From: Brenneria salicis ATCC 15712 = DSM 30166
Lineage (GTDB): Bacteria; Pseudomonadota; Gammaproteobacteria; Enterobacterales; Enterobacteriaceae
Direction: 5' to 3'
DNA length: 58,326 nt
NCBI RefSeq assembly: GCF_003315515.1
Contig: NZ_QNRY01000021.1
Coordinates: 1 to 58,326 of the forward strand
In this document: positions 20,962 through 35,034 of the stretch, piece by piece
How positions within the stretch are numbered: the stretch's first letter is position 1
Layout of the letters: each line of letters opens with the position of its first letter
Made by a program: the position numbers and the translations under genes
The notes under the pieces: generated by a model
Databases searched by the model: none
What the model was told of the DNA's origin: nothing
The model's input: the letters and a program-made list of their open reading frames with translations, nothing else

Positions 20962-21495
20962 ATGTCTGAATTTGTCACGGTAGCTCGCCCCTACGCCAAA
21001 GCAGCTTTTGACTTTGCGGTTGAGAACCAGGCGATTGATCGCTGGCAGACCATGCTGGCGTTTACGGCTGAAGTAACGCGCAACGAGCAGATGGCCGAGT
21101 TGCTTTCCGGTGCGGTAGCGCCGCTCGAACTGGCCAAAACGTTCATTGCCGTTTGTGGTGATCAACTTGATGAAGCCGGTCAGAACCTGATTAAGGTGAT
21201 GGCCGAGAACGGACGTTTACTGGTGCTTCCCGAAGTACTGGAACAATTTATTCAACTGCGGGCGGCACAGGAATCGACGGTTGATGTCGACGTCATTTCC
21301 GCCAGCACGTTGAGTGAGCAGCAGTTATCGAAGATAGCGGCTGCAATGGAACAACGTCTGTCACGCAAAGTGAAGCTGAATTGCAAAATTGATAAGTCTG
21401 TCATGGCCGGCGTGGTTATCCGCGCGGGCGATATGGTGATAGATGGCAGCATTCGCGGTCGTCTGGAACGTCTGGCAGACGTCTTGCAGTCTTAA
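20962..21495 (+). CDS. atpH: ATP synthase subunit delta (AtpH)
   Basis: Connects the b-subunit stalk to the top of the alpha3beta3 head, 177 aa. The N-terminal helical domain begins [18 protein letters not shown] and the C-terminal part has the family stretch [23 protein letters not shown]. It lies 14 bp after atpF. Confidence 0.97.
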   Translation: MSEFVTVARPYAKAAFDFAVENQAIDRWQTMLAFTAEVTRNEQMAELLSGAVAPLELAKTFIAVCGDQLDEAGQNLIKVMAENGRLLVLPEVLEQFIQLRAAQESTVDVDVISASTLSEQQLSKIAAAMEQRLSRKVKLNCKIDKSVMAGVVIRAGDMVIDGSIRGRLERLADVLQS

Positions 21496-21507
21496 GGGGA
21501 CTGGAGC

Positions 21508-23049
21508 ATGCAACTGAATTCCACCGAAATCAGCGAACTGATCAAGCAGCGCATTGCTCAGTTCAATGTAGTGAGCGAAGCTCACAATGAAGGTACTATT
21601 GTTTCCGTCAGCGACGGTATCATCCGCGCTCACGGTCTTGCCGAAGTGATGCAGGGTGAGATGATTTCTCTGCCGGGCAACCGTTATGCGATCGCACTAA
21701 ACCTGGAGCGTGACTCTGTGGGTGCGGTGGTCATGGGGCCGTATACCGACCTGGCCGAAGGCATGAAGGTAAAATGTACTGGCCGTATTCTTGAAGTGCC
21801 GGTTGGCCGCGGTCTGCTGGGGCGCGTTGTGAATACGCTGGGCGCGCCAATTGATGGTAAAGGCCCGCTGGAGCACGATGGTTTCTCCGCTGTTGAAACG
21901 ATTGCCCCTGGCGTTATCGAGCGTCAGTCAGTCGATCAGCCGGTACAGACGGGTTACAAGTCCGTCGATGCCATGATCCCGATCGGTCGTGGTCAGCGTG
22001 AGTTGATCATCGGCGACCGTCAAACCGGTAAAACCGCATTGGCTATCGATGCCATCATCAATCAGCGTGATTCCGGCATTAAGTGCGTCTACGTTGCTAT
22101 CGGCCAGAAAGCCTCCACCATTTCCAACGTGGTGCGTAAACTGGAAGAGCATGGCGCGCTGGAAAATACCATTGTGGTGGTTGCTACCGCGTCTGAATCC
22201 GCCGCGCTGCAATATCTGGCGCCGTATGCCGGTTGCGCGATGGGCGAGTACTTCCGCGACCGTGGTGAAGATGCGCTGATCATTTATGATGATCTGTCCA
22301 AACAAGCTGTCGCATATCGTCAGATTTCCCTGTTGCTGCGTCGTCCGCCAGGTCGTGAAGCTTATCCGGGCGACGTTTTCTATCTTCACTCCCGTTTGCT
22401 GGAACGTGCGGCGCGTGTAAACGTCGAATACGTTGAAGCATTCACCAAGGGTGAAGTGAAAGGGAAAACCGGTTCTCTCACTGCGCTGCCAATCATTGAA
22501 ACGCAGGCGGGCGATGTTTCCGCGTTCGTTCCGACCAACGTTATTTCCATTACCGATGGTCAGATCTTCCTGGAATCCAACCTGTTTAACGCCGGTATCC
22601 GTCCCGCGGTTAACCCAGGGATCTCCGTATCCCGAGTAGGCGGCGCGGCACAGACCAAGATCATGAAAAAACTGTCCGGCGGTATCCGTACCGCATTGGC
22701 GCAGTATCGTGAACTGGCCGCGTTTTCTCAGTTTGCATCCGATCTGGATGATGCAACGCGCAAACAGTTAAGCCACGGTCAGAAAGTGACCGAATTGTTG
22801 AAACAGAAACAGTATGCGCCGATGTCGGTTGCGCGGCAGTCTCTGGTTCTGTTTGCGGCGGAACGAGGTTATCTGGAAGACGTCGAACTGGCGAAAGTCG
22901 GTGGTTTTGAAGCGGCGCTGCTGGCTTATGCAGACCGTGAGCATGGCGAACTTCTGCAACAAATCGACCAGACTGGCGCTTATAACGATGAGATCGAGGG
23001 TAAATTCAAATCCATCCTCGATACCTTTAAGGCAACACAGTCCTGGTAA
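21508..23049 (+). CDS. atpA: ATP synthase subunit alpha (AtpA)
   Basis: Non-catalytic nucleotide-binding subunit of F1, 513 aa. Walker [10 protein letters not shown] is near residue 170, with the preceding RGQRELIIG; the family signature [17 protein letters not shown] is present, and its Arg reaches into the beta catalytic site. It starts 12 bp after atpH. Confidence 0.98.
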   Translation: MQLNSTEISELIKQRIAQFNVVSEAHNEGTIVSVSDGIIRAHGLAEVMQGEMISLPGNRYAIALNLERDSVGAVVMGPYTDLAEGMKVKCTGRILEVPVGRGLLGRVVNTLGAPIDGKGPLEHDGFSAVETIAPGVIERQSVDQPVQTGYKSVDAMIPIGRGQRELIIGDRQTGKTALAIDAIINQRDSGIKCVYVAIGQKASTISNVVRKLEEHGALENTIVVVATASESAALQYLAPYAGCAMGEYFRDRGEDALIIYDDLSKQAVAYRQISLLLRRPPGREAYPGDVFYLHSRLLERAARVNVEYVEAFTKGEVKGKTGSLTALPIIETQAGDVSAFVPTNVISITDGQIFLESNLFNAGIRPAVNPGISVSRVGGAAQTKIMKKLSGGIRTALAQYRELAAFSQFASDLDDATRKQLSHGQKVTELLKQKQYAPMSVARQSLVLFAAERGYLEDVELAKVGGFEAALLAYADREHGELLQQIDQTGAYNDEIEGKFKSILDTFKATQSW

Positions 23050-23102
23050 GGCCCGGCGGCCTGCTGTAAAGCAGGCCGCAAGGCATTGAGGAGAAGCAAA
23101 AG

Positions 23103-25396
<2,294 letters not shown>

Positions 25397-25415
25397 CGCC
25401 TTGTAGGAGGGTGAT

Positions 25416-25838
25416 ATGGCTGCTATGACTTACCATCTGGATGTCGTTAGTGCGGAACAGCAAATGTTCTCCGGTCTGGTGCAGAAAATCCAGGTGACGG
25501 GGAGCGAAGGCGAACTGGGTATTTATCCGGGACATGCCCCTCTGCTCACTGCCATTAAGCCCGGTATGGTTCGTATCGTTAAACAGCACGGTGAAGAAGA
25601 GTATATCTACCTTTCCGGCGGCGTTCTTGAAGTGCAGCCGAATATGGTGACCGTACTGTCAGATACCGCTATCCGTGGGCAGGATCTGGATGAAGCGCGC
25701 TCGCTGGAAGCGAAACGTAAGGCAGAAGAGCATATTCGAAGTTCGCATGGCGATGTGGATTATGCTCAGGCTTCTGCTGAGTTGACCAAAGCGATTGCCA
25801 AACTGCGCGTTATCGAACTGACCAGAAAAGCGATGTAA
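25416..25838 (+). CDS. atpC: ATP synthase subunit epsilon (AtpC)
   Basis: Regulatory subunit of the rotor, 140 aa: a beta-sandwich ([41 protein letters not shown]) and a C-terminal two-helix part ([43 protein letters not shown]) that can insert into F1 and stop ATP hydrolysis. It is the last gene of the operon. Confidence 0.97.
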   Translation: MAAMTYHLDVVSAEQQMFSGLVQKIQVTGSEGELGIYPGHAPLLTAIKPGMVRIVKQHGEEEYIYLSGGVLEVQPNMVTVLSDTAIRGQDLDEARSLEAKRKAEEHIRSSHGDVDYAQASAELTKAIAKLRVIELTRKAM

Positions 25839-25859
25839 CAGATAAGCGTGTTATAAAAT

Positions 25860-25894
25860 AAAGGCCAGTGGGTTTATACCCACTGGCCTTTTTG
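25860..25894 (+). terminator. Terminator of the atp operon
   Basis: AAGGCCAGTGGG and CCCACTGGCCTT form a perfect 12-bp stem with loop TTTATA, followed by more T residues, 22 bp after atpC. This is a textbook Rho-independent terminator. Confidence 0.95.
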
Positions 25895-26128
25895 CATTCA
25901 TGCGCTTTTATTGGCGTCGTCAGCAACCCCGCAAGCTCTCCAGTCAACAATGTTTATGTTCAGTTTGCTGGATGGATCCAGCCGTTTTATCCCGCTATTT
26001 TTAAACATTGCCTTTCAGAAAAAAACCATGAAAAACTGTCTGCTTTCAGTACAAGTTTCGGTACACTCAGATTATTGTTTTGCTCACCTCTTTTGATTGT
26101 CCGCCAACCCGTATTTGTCAGGATGCTT

Positions 26129-27499
26129 ATGTCGAATAGCGCTATGAGTGTGGTTATCCTTGCCGCTGGTAAAGGAACTCGCATGTATTCCGATCTTCCT
26201 AAAGTTTTGCACCCGTTAGCGGGTAAACCGATGGTGCAGCATGTGATTGACGCCGCGATGACAACCGGTGCGCAGCATGTTCATATGGTTTATGGGCACG
26301 GCGGCGATTTGTTGAAGCGTGAACTGCGCGATCCGGCACTGAACTGGGTATTGCAGGCAGAACAGTTGGGGACGGGGCATGCTATGCAACAGGCCGCGCC
26401 CTATTTTGCCGATGATGAAGATATTCTGATGCTGTACGGCGATGTGCCGCTAATTTCTCCCTCAACGCTGAACCGTTTATTACAGGCGAAACCGCAAGGG
26501 GGAATTGGCTTACTGACGGTAAAGCTGGATGATCCCGCCGGTTATGGCCGTATCGTGCGTGAGAACGGTGCGGTGGTGGGGATTGTTGAACATAAAGACG
26601 CCAACGAAGAGCAGCGCCGGATTAATGAAATCAATACCGGCATTCTGGTCGCCAACGGCAAAGATTTGAAGCGCTGGTTAAGCCGGTTGAATAACGACAA
26701 TGCGCAAGGCGAGTATTACATTACCGATATCATTGCCATGGCCGCAGCGGAAGGCAACAGGATTGAAACGGTGCATCCCGATCGTTTAAGTGAAGTTGAA
26801 GGGGTGAATAACCGCTTGCAGTTGTCGGCGCTGGAGTGTGTTTATCAACTTGAACAGGCACAGCAACTGCTGTTGGCGGGCGTTATGCTGCTTGATCCGC
26901 ATCGTTTTGATCTGCGTGGTGAATTGACGTATGGCCGTGATGTTATCATTGACGTCAATGTGGTGCTGGAAGGCCGTGTTCAGCTTGGCGACCGGGTAAA
27001 AATCGGCTCGGGCTGCGTCATCAGGAACGCGATTATTGGTGATGATTGCGAAATCAGCCCATACTCAGTACTGGAAGACGCGGTGCTGGAGGCTGAGTGT
27101 ACGGTGGGACCGTTCGCTCGTCTGCGTCCGGGGGCTGAACTGGCGCAAGGCGCGCATGTCGGCAATTTCGTGGAACTGAAAAAGGCGCGTCTGGGCAAGG
27201 GTTCAAAAGCGGGCCACCTCAGCTATCTGGGCGATGCGGAGATTGGGGCTGGCGTGAATATCGGCGCGGGAACCATTACCTGTAACTATGATGGCGCCAA
27301 CAAACATAAAACGATCATCGGCGACGATGTGTTTGTGGGCTCGGATACGCAATTGGTGGCGCCGGTTACGGTGGCGGCAGGCGCCACTATCGCCGCTGGC
27401 ACGACGGTGATGAAAGATGTAAACGGCGCGGAGCTCGTCTATAACCGTAAAGAGCAGAACCAAAAAGCGGGCTGGCGGCGGCCAGTGAAGAAGAGATAA
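26129..27499 (+). CDS. glmU: Bifunctional N-acetylglucosamine-1-phosphate uridyltransferase / glucosamine-1-phosphate acetyltransferase GlmU
   Basis: Makes UDP-GlcNAc for peptidoglycan and LPS in two steps, 456 aa. The N-terminal nucleotidyltransferase domain opens with [22 protein letters not shown]; the C-terminal left-handed beta-helix holds hexapeptide repeats and the acetyltransferase motif [26 protein letters not shown]. The open frame runs upstream to 25868, through the atp terminator, but ATG 26129 (MSNSAMSVV) matches the family; ATG 26123 is also in frame. Eight copies of TTCGCC start seven bases after the stop. Confidence 0.97.
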   Translation: MSNSAMSVVILAAGKGTRMYSDLPKVLHPLAGKPMVQHVIDAAMTTGAQHVHMVYGHGGDLLKRELRDPALNWVLQAEQLGTGHAMQQAAPYFADDEDILMLYGDVPLISPSTLNRLLQAKPQGGIGLLTVKLDDPAGYGRIVRENGAVVGIVEHKDANEEQRRINEINTGILVANGKDLKRWLSRLNNDNAQGEYYITDIIAMAAAEGNRIETVHPDRLSEVEGVNNRLQLSALECVYQLEQAQQLLLAGVMLLDPHRFDLRGELTYGRDVIIDVNVVLEGRVQLGDRVKIGSGCVIRNAIIGDDCEISPYSVLEDAVLEAECTVGPFARLRPGAELAQGAHVGNFVELKKARLGKGSKAGHLSYLGDAEIGAGVNIGAGTITCNYDGANKHKTIIGDDVFVGSDTQLVAPVTVAAGATIAAGTTVMKDVNGAELVYNRKEQNQKAGWRRPVKKR

Positions 27500-27506
27500 T
27501 CCGGTT

Positions 27507-27554
27507 TTCGCCTTCGCCTTCGCCTTCGCCTTCGCCTTCGCCTTCGCCTTCGCC
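27507..27554 (+). repeat. Hexanucleotide tandem repeat (TTCGCC) x8
   Basis: Eight perfect uninterrupted copies of TTCGCC fill 48 bp, seven bases after the glmU stop and 170 bp before glmS. It is the only microsatellite of this kind that I saw in the window. It lies in the glmU-glmS transcript, and copy number is likely to vary by slippage. Confidence 0.97.
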
Positions 27555-27723
27555 GACGGCGGAGGCTGTTTTGCCCTGTGTTTTGATGATCGGTCAAAAG
27601 CGCACGGCAAAACATAATAATCCCCAACTCTCTACAAGGCTCGGGGAACCCGGAAAAACCGGAACAATCAGGTCTAAGACATCTCTGGTGACACAATATG
27701 TCACTTTTATAGGAATACAATCG

Positions 27724-29556
27724 ATGTGTGGAATTGTAGGCGCAGTCGCGCAACGTGATATCGCAGAAATTTTGTTGGAAGGTTTACGCCGCCTTGAATA
27801 CCGTGGTTATGATTCAGCGGGGCTGGCGGTGGTGGACGGTGAAGGGCAGGTTTCTCGCTTGCGGCGTTTGGGAAAGGTTCAGATTCTGGCTCAGGCCGCC
27901 GAAAAGCATGCGCTGAAGGGCGGCACCGGGATTGCCCATACCCGATGGGCAACGCACGGTGAACCCTCAGAGGTCAATGCGCATCCCCATGTTTCTGAAA
28001 ACATTATCATCGTTCATAACGGGATTATTGAAAACCACGAACCGTTGCGTGAACTGATGATTGAACGGGGTTACCGCTTTGTGTCAGAAACGGATACCGA
28101 AGTGGTTGCCCATCTGGTTCATTATGAACAAAAACAAAGCGGTGGTTCGCTGGTCGAGGTGGTTAAACGCGTGATCCCTCAATTGCGCGGCGCGTATGGC
28201 ATGGTGGTGTTGGATAGCCGTGACCCAGGCGTACTGGTTGCCGCGCGTTCTGGTAGTCCGCTGGTTATCGGTCGCGGCATGGGGGAAAACTTTATTGCTT
28301 CCGACCAACTGGCGCTGTTGCCGGTTACCCGCCGTTTTATGTTTCTGGAAGAGGGCGACGTGGCGGAAATCACGCGTCGTGACGTTCGCGTATTTGATAA
28401 ATCCGGCCAGCTTGCCGTGCGCGAAGAAATTGAATCGAAAGTCAATTACGATGCCGGTGACAAAGGGGCTTACCGGCATTACATGCAGAAAGAGATCTAT
28501 GAGCAGCCGATGGCTATCAAAAACACCCTTGAAGGGCGTTTCAGTCACGGCGAGGTCAATCTTTCTGAATTAGGGCCGCAAGCGGATCAACTATTGGCGA
28601 ATGTGCAGCATGTTCAGATTATCGCCTGCGGTACGTCTTACAATTCCGGTATGGTGGCCCGTTACTGGTTTGAAGCGCTGGCGGGCGTGCCGTGTGATGT
28701 GGAAATCGCCTCCGAATTTCGCTATCGCCAACCGGCGGTACGACAAAACAGCCTGATGATTACCCTGTCTCAGTCCGGTGAAACAGCGGATACGTTGGCT
28801 GCGCTGCGTTTATCCAAGGAACTGGGATATCTGGGCTCACTGGCTATTTGTAATGTTGCCGGCTCCTCGCTGGTGCGTGAATCCGATCTGTCGCTGATGA
28901 CCAAGGCCGGGGTGGAAATCGGCGTGGCCTCCACCAAAGCCTTCACGACGCAACTCACCGTTCTGCTGATGCTGGTGGCGCGTATTGGCCGTCTGCGTGG
29001 TATGGATGCGAAGACAGAGCAGGATATCGTACACGGTTTGCAGGCGCTGCCTGCGCGAATCGAGCAAATGCTGTCGCAGGATAAGCTCATCGAGTCGCTG
29101 GCTGAAGGTTTCTCTGATAAGCATCATGCGCTGTTTCTGGGGCGTGGCGATCAGTATCCTATCGCAATGGAAGGGGCGTTGAAGCTGAAAGAAATCTCCT
29201 ATATCCATGCGGAGGCCTATGCTGCGGGTGAACTGAAGCACGGTCCGCTGGCGTTGATTGATGCGGATATGCCGGTGGTGGTGGTGGCGCCCAACAATGA
29301 GTTGCTGGAAAAACTGAAATCCAATATTGAAGAAGTCCGGGCACGCGGCGGCGAGCTCTATGTGTTTGCCGACGAAGATGCGGGTTTCACCAGCAGCGAG
29401 AACATGAAGATTATTCCGCTGCCGCACATTGAAGAGGTGATTGCGCCGATTTTCTACACCGTGCCGCTACAGTTGCTGGCTTACCATGTGGCGCTGATCA
29501 AAGGTACGGACGTCGATCAGCCGCGTAATCTGGCCAAGTCGGTGACGGTTGAGTAA
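27724..29556 (+). CDS. glmS: Glutamine-fructose-6-phosphate aminotransferase GlmS
   Basis: Makes glucosamine 6-phosphate from fructose 6-phosphate and glutamine, the first step to UDP-GlcNAc, 610 aa. Cys2 of [12 protein letters not shown] is the glutaminase nucleophile after Met removal. Two SIS sugar-isomerase domains follow ([15 protein letters not shown] and [43 protein letters not shown]), and the C-terminus [11 protein letters not shown] is conserved. The frame is open from 27571, but ATG 27724 is the true start. In E. coli the glmS part of the transcript is controlled by sRNA GlmZ; pairing here was not resolved. Confidence 0.98.
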   Translation: MCGIVGAVAQRDIAEILLEGLRRLEYRGYDSAGLAVVDGEGQVSRLRRLGKVQILAQAAEKHALKGGTGIAHTRWATHGEPSEVNAHPHVSENIIIVHNGIIENHEPLRELMIERGYRFVSETDTEVVAHLVHYEQKQSGGSLVEVVKRVIPQLRGAYGMVVLDSRDPGVLVAARSGSPLVIGRGMGENFIASDQLALLPVTRRFMFLEEGDVAEITRRDVRVFDKSGQLAVREEIESKVNYDAGDKGAYRHYMQKEIYEQPMAIKNTLEGRFSHGEVNLSELGPQADQLLANVQHVQIIACGTSYNSGMVARYWFEALAGVPCDVEIASEFRYRQPAVRQNSLMITLSQSGETADTLAALRLSKELGYLGSLAICNVAGSSLVRESDLSLMTKAGVEIGVASTKAFTTQLTVLLMLVARIGRLRGMDAKTEQDIVHGLQALPARIEQMLSQDKLIESLAEGFSDKHHALFLGRGDQYPIAMEGALKLKEISYIHAEAYAAGELKHGPLALIDADMPVVVVAPNNELLEKLKSNIEEVRARGGELYVFADEDAGFTSSENMKIIPLPHIEEVIAPIFYTVPLQLLAYHVALIKGTDVDQPRNLAKSVTVE

Positions 29557-29575
29557 TCAGTAAGCGTTGACTAAA

Positions 29576-29625
29576 AATGAAGGTAAATATTGCATATCAT
29601 CGTTTACCTTCATTCATGCTTTTTG
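29576..29625 (+). terminator. Terminator after glmS
   Basis: AATGAAGGTAAA and TTTACCTTCATT form a perfect 12-bp stem with a 15-nt loop, 20 bp after the glmS stop, with TTTTT about six bases further on. It separates glmUS from the Pho-controlled pst operon. Confidence 0.8.
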
Positions 29626-29664
29626 ATGAGCGTACTTTCAGAACTCCTCCTCTCACGTTGTTAT

Positions 29665-29704
29665 CGTCATAAAACCGTAACATTATCGACATTTTACTGT
29701 CACT
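29665..29704 (+). promoter_or_regulatory. Tandem Pho boxes of the pst operon
   Basis: CGTCATAAAACCGTAAC (29665-29681) and CGACATTTTACTGTCAC (29687-29703) resemble the PhoB box CTGTCATAAAWCTGTCAY, spaced 22 bp apart, two helical turns. They stand about 90-125 bp before pstS, where PhoB-activated promoters place them. So the operon should be induced by phosphate limitation. Confidence 0.8.
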
Positions 29705-29790
29705 CAATTGACCTATTTTTCCTTCTGCAAACTACACTCTGATTAATAACGACTCTGGGTCTACATTTCCAGTATCCCATGGGAGGGATT

Positions 29791-30831
29791 ATGAAACTGA
29801 TGCGTACCACTATTGCCAGTATCGTTGCGGCAAGTTTTTCTCTGACAGCGGTTTCCGCTTTTGCTGCCACCAACCTCACTGGCGCTGGTGCGACATTTCC
29901 TGCGCCAGTCTATGCTAAGTGGGCTGATTCCTATCAAAAAGAGACGGGGAATAAAGTTAACTACCAAGGGATTGGATCTTCAGGTGGTGTAAAACAAATT
30001 ATTGCCAAAACCGTTGATTTTGGTGCGTCTGATGCGCCATTATCTGACGAAAAATTGGCCCAGGATGGTCTGTTCCAGTTCCCGACCGTTATTGGCGGCG
30101 TGGTGCTGGCGGTAAACATTCCGGGTATCAAATCAGGCGATTTGACGCTGGATGGCAAAACGCTGGGTGATATCTACCTGGGCAAAATCAAAAAATGGAA
30201 TGATCCGGCTATCACCAAATTGAATCCGAATGCCAAACTGCCGGATCAGGATATTGCCGTGGTGCGCCGTGCGGATGGTTCCGGCACCTCTTTCGTGTTT
30301 ACCAGCTATCTGGCGAAAGTGAATCCTGAATGGAAAGAAAAAATCGGTTCAGGCTCCACCGTAAACTGGCCGACCGGTCTGGGTGGTAAGGGAAATGACG
30401 GTATTGCCGCGTTCGTACAGCGTCTGCCGGGTTCTATCGGCTATGTTGAGTACGCTTACGCCAAGCAGAACAATCTGGCATATACCAAACTGATGTCTGC
30501 TGATGGTAAAGTCGTCAGCCCGACCGGTGAAAGTTTCAGTAATGCGGCTAAAGGCGCAGACTGGAGCCAGTCTTTCGCTCAGGATCTGACTAACCAGAAA
30601 GGCGATGACGCCTGGCCTATTAGTTCCACCACGTTTATTCTGATACAGAAAGATCAGCCCAAAGCCGAGCAGGGTACTGAAGTGCTAAAGTTCTTTGATT
30701 GGGCTTACAATAAAGGCGGCGATCAAGCTACAGCGCTGGATTATGCTACGTTGCCCAATGAAGTTGTTGAGCAGATTCGCGCCGCATGGAAAACTCAGAT
30801 AAAAGACAGCAGCGGTAAGCCGCTCTATTAA
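29791..30831 (+). CDS. pstS: Phosphate-binding periplasmic protein PstS
   Basis: High-affinity phosphate-binding protein of the PstSCAB importer, 346 aa. The signal peptide [20 protein letters not shown]... is cut after SAFAA/FAA; the mature protein begins with [19 protein letters not shown]. Phosphate-ligand stretches [28 protein letters not shown] and RADGSGTSF are intact. ATG 29791 follows a GGGAGGG ribosome-binding site. Expression should exceed that of the rest of the operon owing to the hairpin after it. Confidence 0.98.
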   Translation: MKLMRTTIASIVAASFSLTAVSAFAATNLTGAGATFPAPVYAKWADSYQKETGNKVNYQGIGSSGGVKQIIAKTVDFGASDAPLSDEKLAQDGLFQFPTVIGGVVLAVNIPGIKSGDLTLDGKTLGDIYLGKIKKWNDPAITKLNPNAKLPDQDIAVVRRADGSGTSFVFTSYLAKVNPEWKEKIGSGSTVNWPTGLGGKGNDGIAAFVQRLPGSIGYVEYAYAKQNNLAYTKLMSADGKVVSPTGESFSNAAKGADWSQSFAQDLTNQKGDDAWPISSTTFILIQKDQPKAEQGTEVLKFFDWAYNKGGDQATALDYATLPNEVVEQIRAAWKTQIKDSSGKPLY

Positions 30832-30897
30832 AATATTTCTGCGAAATGGCTTGCGTTGTACCGCAGAGACATTCGCAGAAAGGTTAAAGGTTGTATC

Positions 30898-30930
30898 AAG
30901 GCGAAGAGGTGATTATCACCTCTTCGCCTT
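30898..30930 (+). terminator. pstS-pstC intergenic stem-loop
   Basis: AAGGCGAAGAGGTGA and TCACCTCTTCGCCTT form a perfect 15-bp stem with loop TTA. It has only a short A/T run after it, so it may be a partial terminator or a 3'-end stabiliser that lifts PstS above the membrane subunits. Confidence 0.75.
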
Positions 30931-30979
30931 AAACAACTCTTGTATTATCAAATGCAGTTAATATCGAGAAGAGAGACGC

Positions 30980-31939
30980 ATGGCTGAGTACAAGCCAACT
31001 ATCAAAGCCCCAGGGAAACATGGCGATATCATTTTTGGCGCGCTGGTTAAACTGGCTGCGTTGATTACGCTGTTGTTGCTTGGGGGCATTATTGTTTCCC
31101 TGATTGTGGCGTCCTGGCCCAGCATCGAAAAGTTTGGTTTTGCTTTTCTGTGGACTAAGGACTGGGATGCGCCAGCCGAACAATTCGGCGCGTTGGTGCC
31201 TATTTACGGCACCATTGTTACCTCGCTGATTGCGCTGATTATCGCCATTCCGATCAGTTTCGGGATCGCGCTGTTTCTAACCGAACTGGCACCCAACTGG
31301 CTGAAGCGTCCGCTGGGGGTGGCGATTGAACTGCTGGCCGCGATCCCAAGTATTGTTTACGGTATGTGGGGCTTGTTCATTTTCGCGCCATTATTCGCCA
31401 AATATTTTCAGCAGCCGGTGGGTAATGTGCTGTCGGGCATTCCGATTGTGGGCACGTTATTCTCCGGCCCGGCCTTTGGTATCGGTATTCTGGCGGCCGG
31501 CGTGATTCTGGCCATCATGATAATTCCGTACATCGCCGCCGTAATGCGTGATGTGTTTGAACAAACCCCGGTGATGATGAAAGAGTCCGCCTACGGTATC
31601 GGCTGCACTACCTGGGAAGTGATTTGGCACATTGTTCTGCCTTATACCAAAAATGGGGTGATTGGCGGCATTATGCTGGGGCTGGGGCGTGCTTTGGGGG
31701 AAACCATGGCGGTGACCTTCATTATCGGCAACACCTACCAGTTGGATAGCGTATCGCTGTATATGCCTGGCAACAGTATCACCTCGGCATTGGCTAATGA
31801 GTTCGCCGAAGCCGAGTCCGGCCTGCATACTGCGGCGCTGATGGAGTTGGGACTGATCCTGTTTGTGATTACCTTTATTGTCCTGGCGTGTTCAAAACTG
31901 ATGATCATGCGTCTGACAAAGAATGAGGGAGCAAGCTGA
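30980..31939 (+). CDS. pstC: Phosphate ABC transporter permease PstC
   Basis: Inner-membrane permease, 319 aa, about six membrane helices. The binding-protein-dependent transport loop is [44 protein letters not shown], which docks on PstB. It overlaps pstA by one base (TGATG), so the two are cotranslated. Confidence 0.97.
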   Translation: MAEYKPTIKAPGKHGDIIFGALVKLAALITLLLLGGIIVSLIVASWPSIEKFGFAFLWTKDWDAPAEQFGALVPIYGTIVTSLIALIIAIPISFGIALFLTELAPNWLKRPLGVAIELLAAIPSIVYGMWGLFIFAPLFAKYFQQPVGNVLSGIPIVGTLFSGPAFGIGILAAGVILAIMIIPYIAAVMRDVFEQTPVMMKESAYGIGCTTWEVIWHIVLPYTKNGVIGGIMLGLGRALGETMAVTFIIGNTYQLDSVSLYMPGNSITSALANEFAEAESGLHTAALMELGLILFVITFIVLACSKLMIMRLTKNEGAS

Positions 31940-32826
31940 TGGCGGCGTTAAGTATGGAACAAGAAGCGGCGCTGGCGCGTTCAAGACACAAGATGCAGGC
32001 CTGGCGGCGTAATAAGAACCGTATCGCTTTATGTTTATCCATGATCACTATGCTTTTTGGTCTGTTTTGGCTGGTGTGGATCTTGTTCTCAACCATTACC
32101 AAAGGGGTGGATGGGATGTCGCTGGCGTTATTTACAGAAATGACGCCGCCGCCCAATACCCCCGGCGGCGGATTGGCCAATGCCATTGTCGGCAGCGGGC
32201 TGCTGATCCTGTGGGCAACGCTGTTGGGAACCCCGCTTGGCATTATGGCGGGTATCTATCTGGCGGAATATGGCCGTAAATCCTGGGTTGCCGAAGTTAT
32301 CCGTTTTATTAACGATATTCTGCTCTCAGCGCCGTCAATTGTGGTCGGGCTTTTCGTCTATACGTTGGTGGTGGCGAAAATGCAGCATTTTTCCGGCTGG
32401 GCCGGGGTAATCGCGCTGGCGTTGTTGCAGGTGCCGATTGTGATCCGCACCACGGAAAATATGCTCAAGCTGATACCCGATAGCCTGCGTGAAGCCGCTT
32501 ACGCATTGGGTACGCCAAAGTGGAAAATGATTTCCGCCATTACGTTAAAAGCCTCGATATCCGGCATCATGACCGGGATTTTGCTGGCGATAGCGCGTAT
32601 TGCGGGAGAAACCGCCCCGCTGTTGTTCACTTCGCTATCGAATCAGTTCTGGAGCACGGATCTGATGCACCCAATCGCTAACTTGCCGGTTACTATCTTC
32701 AAATTTGCCATGAGTCCGTTTATCGAATGGCAACAGTTGGCCTGGGCGGGCGTGCTGCTGATCACGATGTGTGTTCTATTGTTGAATATTTTGGCGCGCG
32801 TTATTTTTTCCGCTAAGAAACATTAA
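31939..32826 (+). CDS. pstA: Phosphate ABC transporter permease PstA
   Basis: Second permease, 295 aa, with about six membrane helices; the coupling loop [46 protein letters not shown] is visible. It forms a heterodimer with PstC. The start codon shares its A with the pstC stop. Confidence 0.97.
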   Translation: MAALSMEQEAALARSRHKMQAWRRNKNRIALCLSMITMLFGLFWLVWILFSTITKGVDGMSLALFTEMTPPPNTPGGGLANAIVGSGLLILWATLLGTPLGIMAGIYLAEYGRKSWVAEVIRFINDILLSAPSIVVGLFVYTLVVAKMQHFSGWAGVIALALLQVPIVIRTTENMLKLIPDSLREAAYALGTPKWKMISAITLKASISGIMTGILLAIARIAGETAPLLFTSLSNQFWSTDLMHPIANLPVTIFKFAMSPFIEWQQLAWAGVLLITMCVLLLNILARVIFSAKKH

Positions 32827-32862
32827 ATAAATTCAAGGCGTTGCCAGGCAGCGCCGGTGTAA

Positions 32863-33654
<792 letters not shown>

Positions 33655-33666
33655 TTAGGAAGCATC

Positions 33667-34416
33667 ATGGATAATCTGAATCTGAACAAACATATTTCCG
33701 GTCAGTTTAATGCCGAACTGGAGCATATCCGCACTCAGGTGTTAACGATGGGCGGGCTGGTGGAGCAACAACTGACCGATGCCATCACCGCGATGCATAA
33801 TCAGGATGAGGAACTGGCTCAGCGGGTGGTGGAAGCCGACGCCAAGGTTAACATGATGGAGGTCGCGATTGATGAAGCCTGCGTGCGCATTATCGCCAAA
33901 CGTCAGCCCACCGCCAGCGACTTGCGTCTGGTCATGGCGATCATCAAGACAATTTCCGAACTGGAACGTATGGGTGATGTGGCGGATAAAATCTGCCGCA
34001 CCGCGCTAGAGAAATTCTCCCATCAGCACCAGCCGTTGCTGGTCAGTCTGGAATCGCTGGGACGCCATACCGTGCAAATGCTGCATGACGTATTGGACGC
34101 GTTTGCCCGTATGGATCTGGATGAAGCGGTGCGTATTTATCGCGAAGATAAAAAGGTCGATAAAGAGTACGAAGGCATTGTTCGTCAACTTATGACTTAC
34201 ATGATGGAAGACTCGCGTACCATTCCAAGCGTGCTGACGGCGTTATTCTGCGCCCGGTCCATTGAGCGTATTGGCGACCGTTGCCAGAATATCTGCGAAT
34301 TTATCTTCTATTTCGTCAAAGGACAGGATTTCCGCCATCTGGGTGGCGACGCGCTGGAAAAACTGTTGATTGAGAAAGACGCGCAAGATGCTCAGGATGC
34401 GAAAGACACAGAGTAA
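33667..34416 (+). CDS. phoU: Phosphate signalling regulator PhoU
   Basis: Negative regulator of the Pho regulon, 249 aa, two three-helix bundles with metal-binding E/DXXXD-type motifs ([17 protein letters not shown] and [19 protein letters not shown]). It bridges the Pst transporter and PhoR. The C-terminus has a small [11 protein letters not shown] tail not seen in the E. coli protein that I recall. Last gene of the pst operon. Confidence 0.96.
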   Translation: MDNLNLNKHISGQFNAELEHIRTQVLTMGGLVEQQLTDAITAMHNQDEELAQRVVEADAKVNMMEVAIDEACVRIIAKRQPTASDLRLVMAIIKTISELERMGDVADKICRTALEKFSHQHQPLLVSLESLGRHTVQMLHDVLDAFARMDLDEAVRIYREDKKVDKEYEGIVRQLMTYMMEDSRTIPSVLTALFCARSIERIGDRCQNICEFIFYFVKGQDFRHLGGDALEKLLIEKDAQDAQDAKDTE

Positions 34417-34437
34417 TCTACGCCGGTTGTTTATTCT

Positions 34438-34475
34438 GGAAAACGCGCCGCTTGCCGGGCGTTTTCCCTTTTTTT
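34438..34475 (+). terminator. Terminator of the pst-phoU operon
   Basis: GGAAAACGC and GCGTTTTCC form a 9-bp stem with an inner CCG/CGG pairing, followed by CTTTTTTT, 22 bp after phoU. A clear Rho-independent terminator. Confidence 0.95.
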
Positions 34476-35034
34476 AGCGCTTCATTTTAGATAATTAAGC
34501 CGAGGTAAAATAAATAGATGCTATCTTTCATTCTCTTATCTGGTGAATGAAAAATAGTATTCCCTTTCCTTCTCTTTCTACGCCATTTTTCACACCTGAA
34601 TATAATTTATTTTTATATTTAATGGATTCGATATTTTACCGTGCAATTATCCTGTCTTGCTTTTCCATAGTGCAATATGAACACCAAATGCACTATTAGC
34701 GTACCGCGGAAAAAAGAAAAACTTATAACAAAAAATGAAATTTTTCATTTATCGCGGCGTAGGATTCAAAAATAAAGCACGCCACGTCTGCGGTTTCTAC
34801 TTTTTAGAAAGCTCTCACCTAAAATTAGTAAGGATATAAACCGGTGGTTGGCTTCAGTCTTGCAATGAATACCAAGTGAAGATTCATCATTTACCCTTCA
34901 TCTTTCATATTGCAGGCGTAGCGGCTTAAATCATGCCTCCCCAGGCGTTCCGGGGCGCACAATGGCTGGCTTAATGCACTTTGGGTGATGGGGTATCGCT
35001 ATTTTATTTTTTCATTGATGGTATGGAGAATAGC
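34476..35034. other. 559-bp AT-rich gap before the peptide-transport operon
   Basis: No credible gene. Near its right end is a candidate sigma-54 promoter (34963-34978). The AT content is clearly higher than in its neighbours, and the region marks the point where the E. coli-like order ends (in E. coli other genes follow phoU). Confidence 0.6.
34963..34978 (+). promoter_or_regulatory. Candidate sigma-54 promoter of the peptide-transport operon
   Basis: TGGCTGGCTTAATGCA has the invariant GG and GC doublets ten bases apart seen in -24/-12 promoters (consensus TGGCAC-N5-TTGCW). It is 57 bp before the substrate-binding protein start. The inner bases differ from consensus and no enhancer-binding protein gene is nearby, so it is tentative. 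Confidence 0.35.

Noticed and set aside
25868..26128. 87-codon N-terminal extension of GlmU
   Set aside because: It would begin inside the atp terminator, and the sequence is unrelated to GlmU; the internal ATG matches the family start.
27439..27753. Minus-strand frame with a run of Arg codons or alternating Lys-Ala
   Set aside because: The runs come from the TTCGCC repeat read backward; the frame has no start context and overlaps glmU-glmS.
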